From Streptomyces sp. XM4193 (GTDB taxonomy: Bacteria; Actinomycetota; Actinomycetes; Streptomycetales; Streptomycetaceae): a DNA stretch of 64,000 bases. Shown here one piece after another: positions 34,401 through 44,925 of this stretch; the first letter of the stretch is position 1, and each line of letters begins with the position of its first letter. Made by a program: the position numbers and the translations under genes. The stretch is from NCBI RefSeq assembly GCF_023072595.1, contig NZ_JALLGK010000002.1, positions 62,001 to 126,000 of the forward strand, read 5' to 3'. The notes below the pieces were generated by a model. That model ran no database searches, was not told the origin of the DNA, and saw nothing but the letters and a program-made list of their open reading frames with translations.

Positions 34401-35142
34401 CTTCCCCGCCCATCGCCGTCGACGGCACAAGTTCGGCCTCCGCCTTGATGAGAACCACGTCGCGGGTGGGGCCCACCGCGATCGTCGCCGTGCTGCCCGC
34501 ACCGATGTTGCGGGCAGTGGGAGTGGAGTAACGAGTGCACATCAGCAGCACGCCCCGGTGGTGGACGAAGCTCAGCGGCACCATGCACGGTGCGCCCTGC
34601 GGCGAGGCCGTGGCCACCCATGCGTCCTTGTCCTGGTGCAGACGTCGCAGAGTGTCCTGCTTGCGCTCGCTCGCCTCGCGCGGAGGCATCCCGTCGTTCG
34701 CCATGGCGCACAGTCAAGCGACGACGGGCCACCGACGCATCGGCCGACGGCTGTAAGCCCGAGGTCCTACGTCACGTGCACGGCCGATCTCCGCTCGCGG
34801 CTCCGGGAGGCGGGCGTGCCCGCGGAAGCCGGCGGGCGTCGGGTGGTCGGAGCGAGAGGGGAAGCCGCAGCGCCGGGAAAGGCGGTGGCACCGGAGCCTG
34901 CAACGGTGGCGGGAGGGCCCGGAGAAGGTGGAGTCGCGGCGGCGGAACCGCGTTCCTCGCGAGATGCAGGGATGCCGGCCGGGTACGGGCGTGCCGTGCC
35001 GGTCAGTCGCGCTCCAGCCACCCCTCGTAGGAGTGGGCGAGCTCTTGCAGCGCCTGGACATCGATCGTGGAAGCGGCGGAGTCGAGGACCACGAGCCACT
35101 GTGCGTCCTCGGCGTCGTCCTCGCCCGCGAGAGCCTCCCTGA
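31471..35142 (+). CDS. comEC: ComEC/Rec2 family DNA-channel protein with anomalous 3' extension
   Basis: The frame encodes 1223 residues, but recognisable ComEC ends near residue 885 (nt ~34130). Landmarks are N-terminal membrane helices, the OB-like DUF4131 region, the Competence domain with many helices (about 330-620, e.g. MTHVIVVSGAHVSIVLAVLI), and a metallo-beta-lactamase domain with ACDVGQGDALVL, HFHADH (692-697), LPGDLEP and VAHHGS (near 815). From there the frame runs ~1 kb further, antisense over the PPOX gene and part of the next minus-strand gene, with Arg/His/Pro-rich sequence. I take this tail as a lost stop or frameshift, so the true end is probably 34130-34240. The 4-nt overlap with comEA indicates coupled translation. 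Confidence 0.85.
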   Translation: MTRPDPTPRPMISRRRSRRKLHPRPPSRRQEGDGTPVRSMSAVEESEVGARLTGGPVAGLARARPEVHADSRNRLGASQPRTESPADLRLLPPAIGAWVGAALAPALSAGAVGLGAVGCCLAATVSAVVGRWHRMRRSGSDSRAAPVGGVWVAVAVALLCAAAGGTVAALHRAAALDGPLPQLAEQHAYVTAELELTGDARRARAVPGRGPAPVMVTAEARWVRTAAGERTEVSNPVLVIAPPEQADDWLELLPSTRVEVGARLAPPLPDRGAEVAAVLRVTADGSPRTVGGPTFAQRVAGELRAGLLAATDGLPTDARAMIPAIVVGDDSRIPPDLWDAVRDTDMTHVIVVSGAHVSIVLAVLIGAPGTASRAERRGLAAWFGVPLRTTAVLGGGLLLCFVVVCRPGPSVLRAAVCGAITLVAIATGRRRSLLPALAAAVLVLLLYDPALARSFGFLLSVLATGALLVLAPGWSLALQRRGLPVPLAEALAVTAAAQAVCAPVVVVFAARVSLIAVPCNLLAGIAFAPATLLGCLALAIAPISLPIAACFGWLAGWPAQWIAQVARTGAALPGAQTGWPDGWAGAALLAAVTVLVLLVVRVALRQVWLAALCVLTLLCAVLRPQPLDRFLTGWPPAGWRVVACDVGQGDALVLSTGSDSAVVVDVGERPEAIDECLRRLDVRRIPLLILSHFHADHVAGLPGALRGRSVGLIQTSPLREPEGQAAFVERVAREAGVPTAVPGPGERRRHGPLSWQVLWPPALVAGLGANDASIAVLAQTRGMSVFLPGDLEPLAQQRLLRENPELPSVDVLKVAHHGSAYQDAELMGRLRPRLALVSAGQDNGYGHPAPATLRLLRSQGAHVVRTDTAGDLAVVVRRGLPVPVGSASGRAVSGRRGRRRRKRRTRPHHGRQPRHPGGLGRCGKPSDEPVAVAHQEAVGQFVLLPPREQRVGREAQESPGRSVAGVPVQLRGEGVACFPAHRRRRHKFGLRLDENHVAGGAHRDRRRAARTDVAGSGSGVTSAHQQHAPVVDEAQRHHARCALRRGRGHPCVLVLVQTSQSVLLALARLARRHPVVRHGAQSSDDGPPTHRPTAVSPRSYVTCTADLRSRLREAGVPAEAGGRRVVGARGEAAAPGKAVAPEPATVAGGPGEGGVAAAEPRSSRDAGMPAGYGRAVPVSRAPATPRRSGRALAAPGHRSWKRRSRGPRATVRPRRRPRPREPP
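34185..34203. terminator. Short hairpin near the expected comEC end
   Basis: A 7-bp perfect inverted repeat (CCGGCCG 34185-34191; CGGCCGG 34197-34203) with a 5-nt loop lies between the end of recognisable ComEC and the convergent PPOX gene, where a terminator would be expected. Confidence 0.45.
34246..34704 (-). CDS. PPOX-fold (pyridoxamine 5'-phosphate oxidase-like) protein
   Basis: The 152-residue protein shows the split-barrel flavin/F420-binding fold: AWVATASPQGAPCMVPLSFV, GVLLMCTRYSTPTARNIGAG, STATIAVGPTRDVVLIKAEA and AWTFLRFTPHTLLAWREENE. Actinobacterial members of this size often use F420 or act as heme/flavin-binding reductases; the cofactor cannot be decided here. The ATG at 34704 follows a Shine-Dalgarno-poor region. 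It faces comEC, whose open frame continues across it on the other strand; the conserved motifs make this gene the real one. Confidence 0.85.
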   Translation of the reverse strand: MANDGMPPREASERKQDTLRRLHQDKDAWVATASPQGAPCMVPLSFVHHRGVLLMCTRYSTPTARNIGAGSTATIAVGPTRDVVLIKAEAELVPSTAMGGEAGDTFAAKLNWDPRNRPAWTFLRFTPHTLLAWREENELADRLLMSDGDWLV

Positions 35143-35308
35143 GGATCTGGGGCTCCTGGGCGATGCCGTGCTCCTCGACCAGTTCGGTGGCCAGTTCTTC
35201 CGCACTGTCCCGGTCGGGCAGCACCAGCACCTGCCAGCGTTCCTTGCCCGCTGCGTCGTTCTCGGGCAGGGCGTCGGCCTCCGCGGAGTGCTGAGCGGGT
35301 TCGTTCAT
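35003..35308 (-). CDS. Small acidic hypothetical protein
   Basis: The 101-residue acidic protein begins MNEPAQHSAEADALPENDAA. A folded-looking part follows: WQVLVLPDRDSAEELATELV, GIAQEPQILREALAGEDDAE, QWLVVLDSAASTIDVQALQE, LAHSYEGWLERD. There is no cysteine, signal or membrane segment. The alternation of strand- and helix-like segments suggests a small ferredoxin-like fold, an inference only. It is divergent from holA, 160 bp away. I do not recognise the family. Confidence 0.7.
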   Translation of the reverse strand: MNEPAQHSAEADALPENDAAGKERWQVLVLPDRDSAEELATELVEEHGIAQEPQILREALAGEDDAEDAQWLVVLDSAASTIDVQALQELAHSYEGWLERD

Positions 35309-35467
35309 ACGGACATTGTGAGGCAGGTGGGTTCGTGCCCCGGACTGCGGGCTGAGACGTCCGCACGGGTCCGACTCTCGTCGGCCCGTACCGGCCCCCG
35401 GCCCCGGCCGAGGTGGCCCGGTCGGGCCGGGGAGCGGTGTCGGTGCCTCGTGGGATGCTGGGAGGCG

Positions 35468-36484
35468 ATGTCACCCAAGATCGAGAACACCCCGAGATCC
35501 GCAGCGGGCAAGCCCGCTTCCGGCGACCCGCTCGCCCCTGTGACCCTGGCGGTGGGCCAGGAGGAGCTGTTGGCCGAGCGGGCGGTGCAAGAGGTGGTCG
35601 CGGCTGCTCGGGCCGCGGACGCCGACACCGATGTGCGCGACCTCGGCCCCGGGGAGCTCCAGCCCGGAATGCTCGCGGAGTTGACGAGTCCCTCGCTCTT
35701 CGCCGAGAACAAGGTCGTGGTGGTCCGGCAGGCACAGGACCTGAGCGCGGACACGGTGAAGGAGGTCAAGGCCTACCTCGCGTCGCCGGCGGAGGAGATC
35801 ACGCTCGTTCTGCTGCATGCCGGTGGCGCGAAGGGCAAGGCGCTGCTGGACGCCGCGCGCAAGGTGGGCGCCCGGGAGATCGCCTGCGCGAAGATGACCA
35901 AACCGGCCGACCGACTGGCCTTCGTGCGGGCCGAGTTCCGTGCGCTCGGACGATCGGTGGGAAGCGAGGCCTGCCAGGCACTCGTCGACGCGATCGGCAG
36001 CGATCTTCGTGAACTGGCTTCGGCCTGTGCGCAGTTGACCGCTGATGTGGAGGGCGCGATCGACGAGCGAGTCGTCGCGCGCTACTACACGGGCCGCGCC
36101 GAGGCATCGAGCTTCGCGGTTGCGGACAAGGCGGTCGAGGGTCAGGCGGCCGAGGCGCTCGAAACCCTGCGCTGGGCGCTCTCCACCGGAGTGGCTCCGG
36201 TGCTGGTGACGAGCGCGCTCGCTCAAGGGGTCCGGTCCATCGGCAAGTTGGCTTCGGCTCCCGGCGGGATGCGGCCGGGTGACCTGGCTCGCGAGCTGGG
36301 TATGCCGCCCTGGAAGATCGACCGAGTGCGCAGACAGATGCGCGGTTGGTCGGCGGACGGTGTGGCGCACGCACTTCAGGCGGTCGCCGAGGCGGATGCG
36401 GCGGTCAAGGGCGGTGGCTACGACCCGGCGTACGCGCTGGAGAAGGCCGTCGTCACCATCGCACGGGCTGCACGTTCCCGCTGA
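35468..36484 (+). CDS. holA: DNA polymerase III delta subunit
   Basis: HolA opens the beta clamp as part of the clamp loader. The 338-residue product has family features: LAVGQEELLAERAVQEVV, LFAENKVVVVRQAQDL (strand and helix that touch the clamp), LVLLHAGGAKGKALLDAARK, a helical lid with DLRELASACAQLTADV, and the C-terminal collar domain (LRWALSTGVAPVLVTSALAQ). I chose the ATG at 35468 behind GGGAGG; longer frames upstream read through non-coding sequence. Its place after comEA-comEC matches actinobacteria in general. Confidence 0.95.
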   Translation: MSPKIENTPRSAAGKPASGDPLAPVTLAVGQEELLAERAVQEVVAAARAADADTDVRDLGPGELQPGMLAELTSPSLFAENKVVVVRQAQDLSADTVKEVKAYLASPAEEITLVLLHAGGAKGKALLDAARKVGAREIACAKMTKPADRLAFVRAEFRALGRSVGSEACQALVDAIGSDLRELASACAQLTADVEGAIDERVVARYYTGRAEASSFAVADKAVEGQAAEALETLRWALSTGVAPVLVTSALAQGVRSIGKLASAPGGMRPGDLARELGMPPWKIDRVRRQMRGWSADGVAHALQAVAEADAAVKGGGYDPAYALEKAVVTIARAARSR

Positions 36485-36508
36485 TCCGCGGTGCGTGAGG
36501 GGCGGGGC

Positions 36509-36590
36509 GGGCCCGGTCGGCGGGGTGGGCCCGGTCGGCGGGGTGGGCCGGCCCGAGCCGATGCCCGATTGCTTCGATGCCCGATTGCTC
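36509..36590. repeat. Two short tandem duplications after holA
   Basis: GGGCCCGGTCGGCGGGGT occurs twice back to back (36509-36526, 36527-36544). CGATGCCCGATTGCT[TC] then occurs twice back to back (36559-36574, 36575-36590). Confidence 0.75.
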
Positions 36591-36688
36591 CCTGCCCGAC
36601 CTGCGCCTACTCGTCTGTTCTCAGGTCCGTGAGCCCCGACTACGCGTTCCTGGAACGGCGCGGTGCTCTGCGGCAGCAGCTCACTGGT

Positions 36689-36717
36689 GGGGCCGTCCAA
36701 CCGCGGGTGGCGGCCCC
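36689..36717. terminator. Hairpin between holA and convergent membrane-protein gene
   Basis: GGGGCCG (36689-36695) pairs with CGGCCCC (36711-36717) around a 15-nt loop and is followed by ATTCTTCT. It lies between convergent genes. Confidence 0.5.
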
Positions 36718-36769
36718 ATTCTTCTGGTGAGGGCGTTGAGCCCGAGACGCAACTGCCGTACGTCCGGGG

Positions 36770-37885
36770 TCAGATGTCGCCGTCGCCCCGCTTGGGCGGG
36801 TCGGACGCACCGTTGTCCGAATCGGGTTCGTCCGGTCCGGAGGAGTCGTCCGGGCCGGGCGACTGGTTCTCCGGTTCCTGCTTGCGCAGCTCTGCCAGCG
36901 AGGTCTTGGCGGTGTCGAGGAGTATCTGCTTCACCTCGTCCGCGCCCAGGTGCTCGTCGTCTCGTCTGTCGAGGAAGGTGGACCAGCGCAGTTCCGCGGT
37001 CACCCAGCCGTCGCGGATGGAGAGTGTGGCGCTGGTCAGCGGGCCCTTTTCGCTGGTCTCGGTGCTGTAGAACGCCTCCTCGCCGAGTTCCTCGATCTCG
37101 ACGATGTCGTACTTGGCTTTGTCGCCTCGGTCGCGCAGGTCGTGCTCGCCCTTGACCTCGGACTCGAACTCTGTGCTGGGGTCGGTCTGCTTGTGCCAGA
37201 TCGTCTTGAAGTCCACGTAGACGGTGGGGACATAAGGACTCGTGTCCGGGGCCCTGTAGTCGTCGTAGCCGTCGTCGTACCCGTCGTCGTAGTCGTCTTC
37301 GGCTCTGGGCTTGAACTGGAGACCGCAGGAACTGACGTCCTGCGCCTTCTGGGCGCTGTGCCTGCTGGCCTGGGCGCTTCCCTCCGCGTATGTGTAGTGC
37401 TCCGTGAAGGCGGAGGTGTCCATGACCTCGCACAGCTCGTGGTGGAAGTGGTATCCGCCGAGGTCGGCCGAGGGCTCCGAGTGGAAGCCGCCGTTGACGA
37501 TCACCGCCGCGCCCCAGATCGCCGAGGCCATGACGGCACCGCCGACTCCCCAGACCCAGCCGGGCACTCGCGCCTTCTGGCCACCGGTGCCCGCGGGGCC
37601 GGTCGGTCCTCCGGGCTGCACGAACCCGCCGCCCATCGTGGGGGAGGGGCCAACAGCCGCCCCCGGTACGGGGTGGCCGGTGGTCTGCTGTCCGGGAAAC
37701 TGGCCGGTCAGCTCCGGCGCGGAGGTGGCGCCGGCTGTGCCGCCGGGTCCGTACACACCGGTCTGGTTCGTCGCTCCCGGCCCGCCGGCACCCGGCTGCC
37801 CGCCAACTCCCGGTGGTGCGCCCGCTCCGGGCTGCGGCTGCTGCGGGTGTGCGTACGGATTGCTCTGATCCCCCGGTATGGACAT
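36770..37885 (-). CDS. Pro/Gly-rich membrane protein with exported Asp/Tyr-rich domain
   Basis: I place the start at ATG 37885 (MSIPGDQSNPYAHPQQPQPG), giving 371 residues. The first ~105 residues are Pro/Gly/Gln-rich and cytoplasmic. One membrane helix (109-131) leads to an exported domain with two cysteines (HELCEVMD and VSSCGLQF, a likely disulfide), an acidic DDYDDGYDDGYDDY stretch, and beta-rich segments such as TLSIRDGWVTAELRWSTFLD. The C-terminus is acidic and Ser/Pro-rich. This layout (disordered cytoplasmic N-tail, single helix, outer domain) is common among uncharacterised Streptomyces envelope proteins. No function can be assigned. Confidence 0.75.
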   Translation of the reverse strand: MSIPGDQSNPYAHPQQPQPGAGAPPGVGGQPGAGGPGATNQTGVYGPGGTAGATSAPELTGQFPGQQTTGHPVPGAAVGPSPTMGGGFVQPGGPTGPAGTGGQKARVPGWVWGVGGAVMASAIWGAAVIVNGGFHSEPSADLGGYHFHHELCEVMDTSAFTEHYTYAEGSAQASRHSAQKAQDVSSCGLQFKPRAEDDYDDGYDDGYDDYRAPDTSPYVPTVYVDFKTIWHKQTDPSTEFESEVKGEHDLRDRGDKAKYDIVEIEELGEEAFYSTETSEKGPLTSATLSIRDGWVTAELRWSTFLDRRDDEHLGADEVKQILLDTAKTSLAELRKQEPENQSPGPDDSSGPDEPDSDNGASDPPKRGDGDI

Positions 37886-38484
37886 AGGGAAGAAGATACC
37901 GGTGCGCACGCCATCGGAGCTCGTCGCCCGTGACATGCACCGCGCATCCCGGGCCGGATTCCGCCGGCCGGTGCGCGGTCCGCACATGTGCCGAGGTCGG
38001 AAGCTGCCCGGCTGCGCCCCGTCGCCCACCCGCCTGCGGCGACTCCCGACCGCCCACCCGCCCGCCTCGCCGCACCGACCGGCCACCCGTCCAACGACCG
38101 CCCGACGCTGCCCGCTCACCGCCACGTTCGCCGCCGACGCACGCACCCCGCCCCCGGCCCGGCAGGGGGCAGCGAAACGCCCCCGTGAGCGCGTGGCTCT
38201 CGGGGGCGTCCCAAGCAGTGCTGTGGCGAACAACACGATCTTCTGCGGCGCTCTTCGGACTTCCGGTGTCACCGGAGGCCGTCGGGCGCCGACGTTGTGT
38301 GCCACCGTGCGCGGTCGAGGTAGAGGGCTCGACACGGTGCGTACGGCGGTGGTTGGTGCGAGTTCCCCGGGTGCACGGCAGTAGAGGGCGCCGTCACGCC
38401 GGTCGGAACGGGTCCGTCACACCTCTCCGTCTCGGGTGCCGCGCGCCGGAGTTGGGGCGCGGAGCGAGAGGGGGCAGCCGGACA
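37886..38484. other. Intergenic region with one strong hairpin
   Basis: About 600 bp between two minus-strand genes. The only clear element is the hairpin at 38177-38209; the rest shows no gene I can support. Confidence 0.5.
38177..38209 (-). terminator. Hairpin with short T-run on minus strand
   Basis: ACGCCCCCG (38177-38185) pairs with CGGGGGCGT (38201-38209), with an inner GAGC/GCTC stem. On the minus strand it ends in GTTTCG, consistent with termination of transcripts from the rpsT side about 300 bp upstream. Confidence 0.6.
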
Positions 38485-38502
38485 GGGCCGCACCGGCCCG
38501 GG

Positions 38503-38769
38503 TCACTTCTGGAGGGAAGCGACCTTCTGCGCGATGGCCGACTTCTTGTTGGCAGCGTTGTTCTTGTGCAGAACACCCTTGCTGGCGGCCTTGTCGAGCT
38601 TGCGGGAAGCGGTACGGGCCGCCTCGGTCGCCTTCTCGTTGTCGCCGGCGGCGACGGCCTCGCGCACGCGACGGATGGCCGTCTTGAGCTCGGACTTGAC
38701 CGCCTTGTTGCGCTGGCGCGCCTTCTCGTTGGTCTTGATGCGCTTGAGCTGGGACTTGATGTTCGCCAC
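38503..38769 (-). CDS. rpsT: 30S ribosomal protein S20
   Basis: The 88-residue basic protein [20 protein letters not shown] with [17 protein letters not shown] and [20 protein letters not shown] is S20, which binds 16S rRNA early in 30S assembly. A short GGGCCG/CGGCCC hairpin (38485-38499) directly follows the stop and could end the transcript. It is divergent from lepA with 317 bp between the starts. The holA-rpsT-lepA neighbourhood is conserved in actinobacteria. Confidence 0.98.
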   Translation of the reverse strand: MANIKSQLKRIKTNEKARQRNKAVKSELKTAIRRVREAVAAGDNEKATEAARTASRKLDKAASKGVLHKNNAANKKSAIAQKVASLQK

Positions 38770-39086
38770 GAAAGAGCCTTCTCAGGTTCGACAGATGCTT
38801 GATTCCGCGCCCGGTGGATCACTGCCACAACAAGAGAAGTGGACGATCGCCACAACAGATCGCAGCTGACGGAAACGGGCCCCAAAAGGCCGCCGAAGGC
38901 GATCGGTGAGTGTCCACCCCGGCCGTCCCGCAGTGTTGAAACAGCGGGTGCCGTCAGTGTCCACAAGGCACAGTCGCTCAGCGTAGCAGCAGCGTCCCCG
39001 GCCCTCCCAATCAGTGCCGGGGGCCGCTCTCGTGGGAGCATGGTGGGGACGTAGCGATTCGAAGCCATACCCCGACAGGACCACGC
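38770..39086. other. Divergent rpsT/lepA promoter region
   Basis: The 317 bp must drive rpsT and lepA in opposite directions. AGTGTCCACC (near 38908) and AGTGTCCACA (near 38957) are similar direct repeats. I find no confident promoter hexamers. Confidence 0.4.
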
Positions 39087-40958
<1,872 letters not shown>

Positions 40959-40968
40959 TCGGGCAGTT

Positions 40969-40994
40969 GGCGGGCCGGTCGTGTCCGGCCCGCC
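40969..40994 (+). terminator. Hairpin terminator after lepA
   Basis: A 10-bp perfect stem (GGCGGGCCGG 40969-40978; CCGGCCCGCC 40985-40994) with a 6-nt loop starts 10 nt past the lepA stop. Confidence 0.8.
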
Positions 40995-41055
40995 TCACCG
41001 GCCCTGTCCCCGGCCCGGTCCTGCTTCCGTAGGCCGCGCGAGCCTCTGCCCGGCC

Positions 41056-41147
41056 GCAGGGCCGAGCGAGAGCGCAGGGCCGAGCCAGGGCGCACGGCCG
41101 AGTCGGGGTTGCAGGTCCGAGCCAGGGCTCAAGTGCACGGCCGGAGC
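41056..41147. repeat. Degenerate 18-24-bp tandem repeats
   Basis: Five successive units begin GCA[GC]GGCCGAGC or close variants (starts at 41056, 41074, 41092, 41111, 41135). They lie in the non-coding stretch between lepA and the acyl-CoA synthetase gene. Confidence 0.6.
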
Positions 41148-41499
41148 GCACTGTTCGGGTCCGCGCGGCTCGAGTCGAGGCCGGGGCGGTGCTCATGTCG
41201 TCTGCTCGGCTTCGAATGTTGCGCCGCCGGTCCTCGGGTGCCGGTCGCCGGTCGCAGCACACCGGCCGGTCGGTGGTCGTCGTACGAGGTGCGCCGCGAC
41301 GACCCGTCACCCACCGGGTTGCGATCGCAATCCCCCTGTGCGCGCTGTGTAGTTGATCCACTACTCTGTGAATTCCAAAGAGCTCGGAAAATGGCTCTGT
41401 CGCAGCCCCTTACATGTCGCGGCTGCGGCGCTTACTCTGATCCCCGCCGAGTTACTCGTGAGTCACCCCCCAGCAACGCAGCGGGCCCCGGAGGATGTC
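41148..41499 (+). promoter_or_regulatory. Upstream region of acyl-CoA synthetase gene
   Basis: The region holds a 12-bp perfect palindrome TTGCGATCGCAA (41319-41330), a GTAGT/ACTAC inverted repeat just after it and a candidate -10 box TACTCT (41433-41438), 61 nt before the gene. The palindrome is a plausible regulator site. No other gene is visible. Confidence 0.4.
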
Positions 41500-43386
<1,887 letters not shown>

Positions 43387-43397
43387 CGCAGTCCGGT

Positions 43398-43421
43398 CCG
43401 GCCCGGCTCGATCCGGGCCGG
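43398..43421 (+). terminator. Hairpin terminator after acyl-CoA synthetase gene
   Basis: A 9-bp perfect stem (CCGGCCCGG 43398-43406; CCGGGCCGG 43413-43421) with a 6-nt loop starts 12 nt past the stop. Confidence 0.75.
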
Positions 43422-43549
43422 CGCCGACAGACGCGGTTTACGGCGGTCGTGCCCGGCCCGAGTGTCTCCGGTGGTTCCCGGGGCGCACGGGCAGGGCACG
43501 ACCGCCCTCGCGCGTACGGAGGCGCACCGTGCGCCGCGCCCCTGAGGCC

Positions 43550-43625
43550 CGGCGCTCCCAACCTCGGTGCTCCCGAGCCTCGGCGCTCCCAACCTCGGTG
43601 CTCCCCAACTCCGGTGCTCCCGGGT
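43550..43625. repeat. Five tandem ~15-bp repeats
   Basis: Units of the form CGG[CT]GCTCCCAACCT repeat five times (starts 43550, 43565, 43581, 43596, 43612) in the gap just before the hemW stop on the opposite strand. Confidence 0.75.
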
Positions 43626-43636
43626 CGGGCGGCGCG

Positions 43637-44878
43637 TCAGTCGACCAGGTCCCGTACGACGGCGTCCGCCAACAGCCGTCCGCGCAGGGTGAGTGCGGCG
43701 TACCCCGCCTCGTACTCCGGCGCCCGCAGGAGGCCGCCGGCGACCGCCTCACGGGCGGCGCGTGCGCCCGCGGGGGCGAGCAGCTCCAGCGGGCAGCCGG
43801 CCACCAGCCGCAGCTCCAGGAGGATCCGCTCCACCCGCCTGTCCTCCGCGCTCAGCAGCTCGCGGCCCGCGCCGGGGGAGTGGCCGCGCGCGAGGGCGGC
43901 GGCGTAGGCGCCCGGGTGCTTGACGTTCCACCAGCGGACCCCGCCGACGTGGCTGTGTGCGCCGGGCCCGGCACCCCACCAGTCCGCGCCGGTCCAGTAC
44001 AGCTCGTTGTGCCGGCAGCGTCCGCGCTCGGTGGTGGCCCAGTTGGAGACCTCGTACCAGTGGTACCCGGCCGCGGAGAGCGCCTCCTCGGCGATCAGAT
44101 AGCGGTCGGCGTGCACGTCGTCGTCGGTCATCGGCACCTCGCCGCGCCGGATGCGCCGTGCGAGCCCGGTGCCCTCCTCGACGATGAGGGCGTACGCCGA
44201 GATGTGGTCCGGCCCCGCGCCGAGGGCGGCGTCCAGAGTGGCGCGCCAGTCGTCGTCGCTCTCGCCCGGAGTGCCGTAGATCAGGTCCAGGTTGACGTGC
44301 TCGAAGCCCGCGGCGCGCGCCTCGGCCACGCACGCCTCGGGGCGCCCGGGAGTGTGGCCGCGGTCCAGCACCCGCAGGACGTGCTCGCGCGCGCTCTGCA
44401 TGCCGAAGGAGATCCGGTTGAACCCGGCCTCCCGCAGCTCCGACAGATAGCGCGGGTCCACCGACTCCGGGTTCGCCTCGGTGGTGATCTCCGCGTCCCG
44501 GGTCAGCCCGAACTCCTCGCGGACCGCGGCCAGCATCCGCCCCAGGTCCGCCGCGGGGAGCAGCGTGGGGGTGCCGCCGCCGACGAAGACGCTCTCCACC
44601 CGCCGCTCGTCGCCGCCCAGCACCTTGCGGGCCAGACGCACCTCCTCCACGAGGGTCCCCGCGTAGTTGTCCCTCGAGGCCAGCACTCCGCCGCTGCCCC
44701 GCAGCTCGGTGGCCGTGTAGGTGTTGAAGTCGCAGTAGCCGCAGCGCGAGGCGCAGTAGGGCACATGGAGATAGAAGCCGAGGGGGCGGTCGGCCGCGCC
44801 GTGCAGGGCGGAGGCAGGCAGCGAACCGTCCTCGGGCACGGCTTCGCCGTCGGGCAGTGCGGAGGGCATGGTTGCCAT
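43637..44878 (-). CDS. hemW: HemW-like radical SAM protein (coproporphyrinogen III oxidase-like)
   Basis: The 413-residue protein carries the radical SAM cluster CASRCGYC (42-49) in YLHVPYCASRCGYCDFNTY, VFVGGGTPTLLP, EANPES and FNRISFGMQS. A C-terminal HemW domain follows. The fourth-cysteine pattern CxxxCxxC plus the following FNTY fits HemW, a heme chaperone formerly misannotated as HemN. I chose the ATG at 44878 (MATMPSALPDG); a second ATG nine bases on is equally possible. Placement upstream of hrcA-dnaJ is the usual neighbourhood in Gram-positives. Confidence 0.93.
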   Translation of the reverse strand: MATMPSALPDGEAVPEDGSLPASALHGAADRPLGFYLHVPYCASRCGYCDFNTYTATELRGSGGVLASRDNYAGTLVEEVRLARKVLGGDERRVESVFVGGGTPTLLPAADLGRMLAAVREEFGLTRDAEITTEANPESVDPRYLSELREAGFNRISFGMQSAREHVLRVLDRGHTPGRPEACVAEARAAGFEHVNLDLIYGTPGESDDDWRATLDAALGAGPDHISAYALIVEEGTGLARRIRRGEVPMTDDDVHADRYLIAEEALSAAGYHWYEVSNWATTERGRCRHNELYWTGADWWGAGPGAHSHVGGVRWWNVKHPGAYAAALARGHSPGAGRELLSAEDRRVERILLELRLVAGCPLELLAPAGARAAREAVAGGLLRAPEYEAGYAALTLRGRLLADAVVRDLVD

Positions 44879-44925
44879 TGTCCGCCATCGGGCGGGTGGA
44901 TGCGTACGGCCCCCGAGGCGGTGCC

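Noticed and set aside
38900..38970. DnaA boxes upstream of rpsT (GTGTCCACA, GTGTCCACC)
   Set aside because: They deviate from the consensus at the first or last position and show no paired arrangement like that upstream of comEA.
43550..43625. CRISPR-like array
   Set aside because: Units are contiguous, 14-16 bp, without spacers, and no cas gene is present anywhere in the window.
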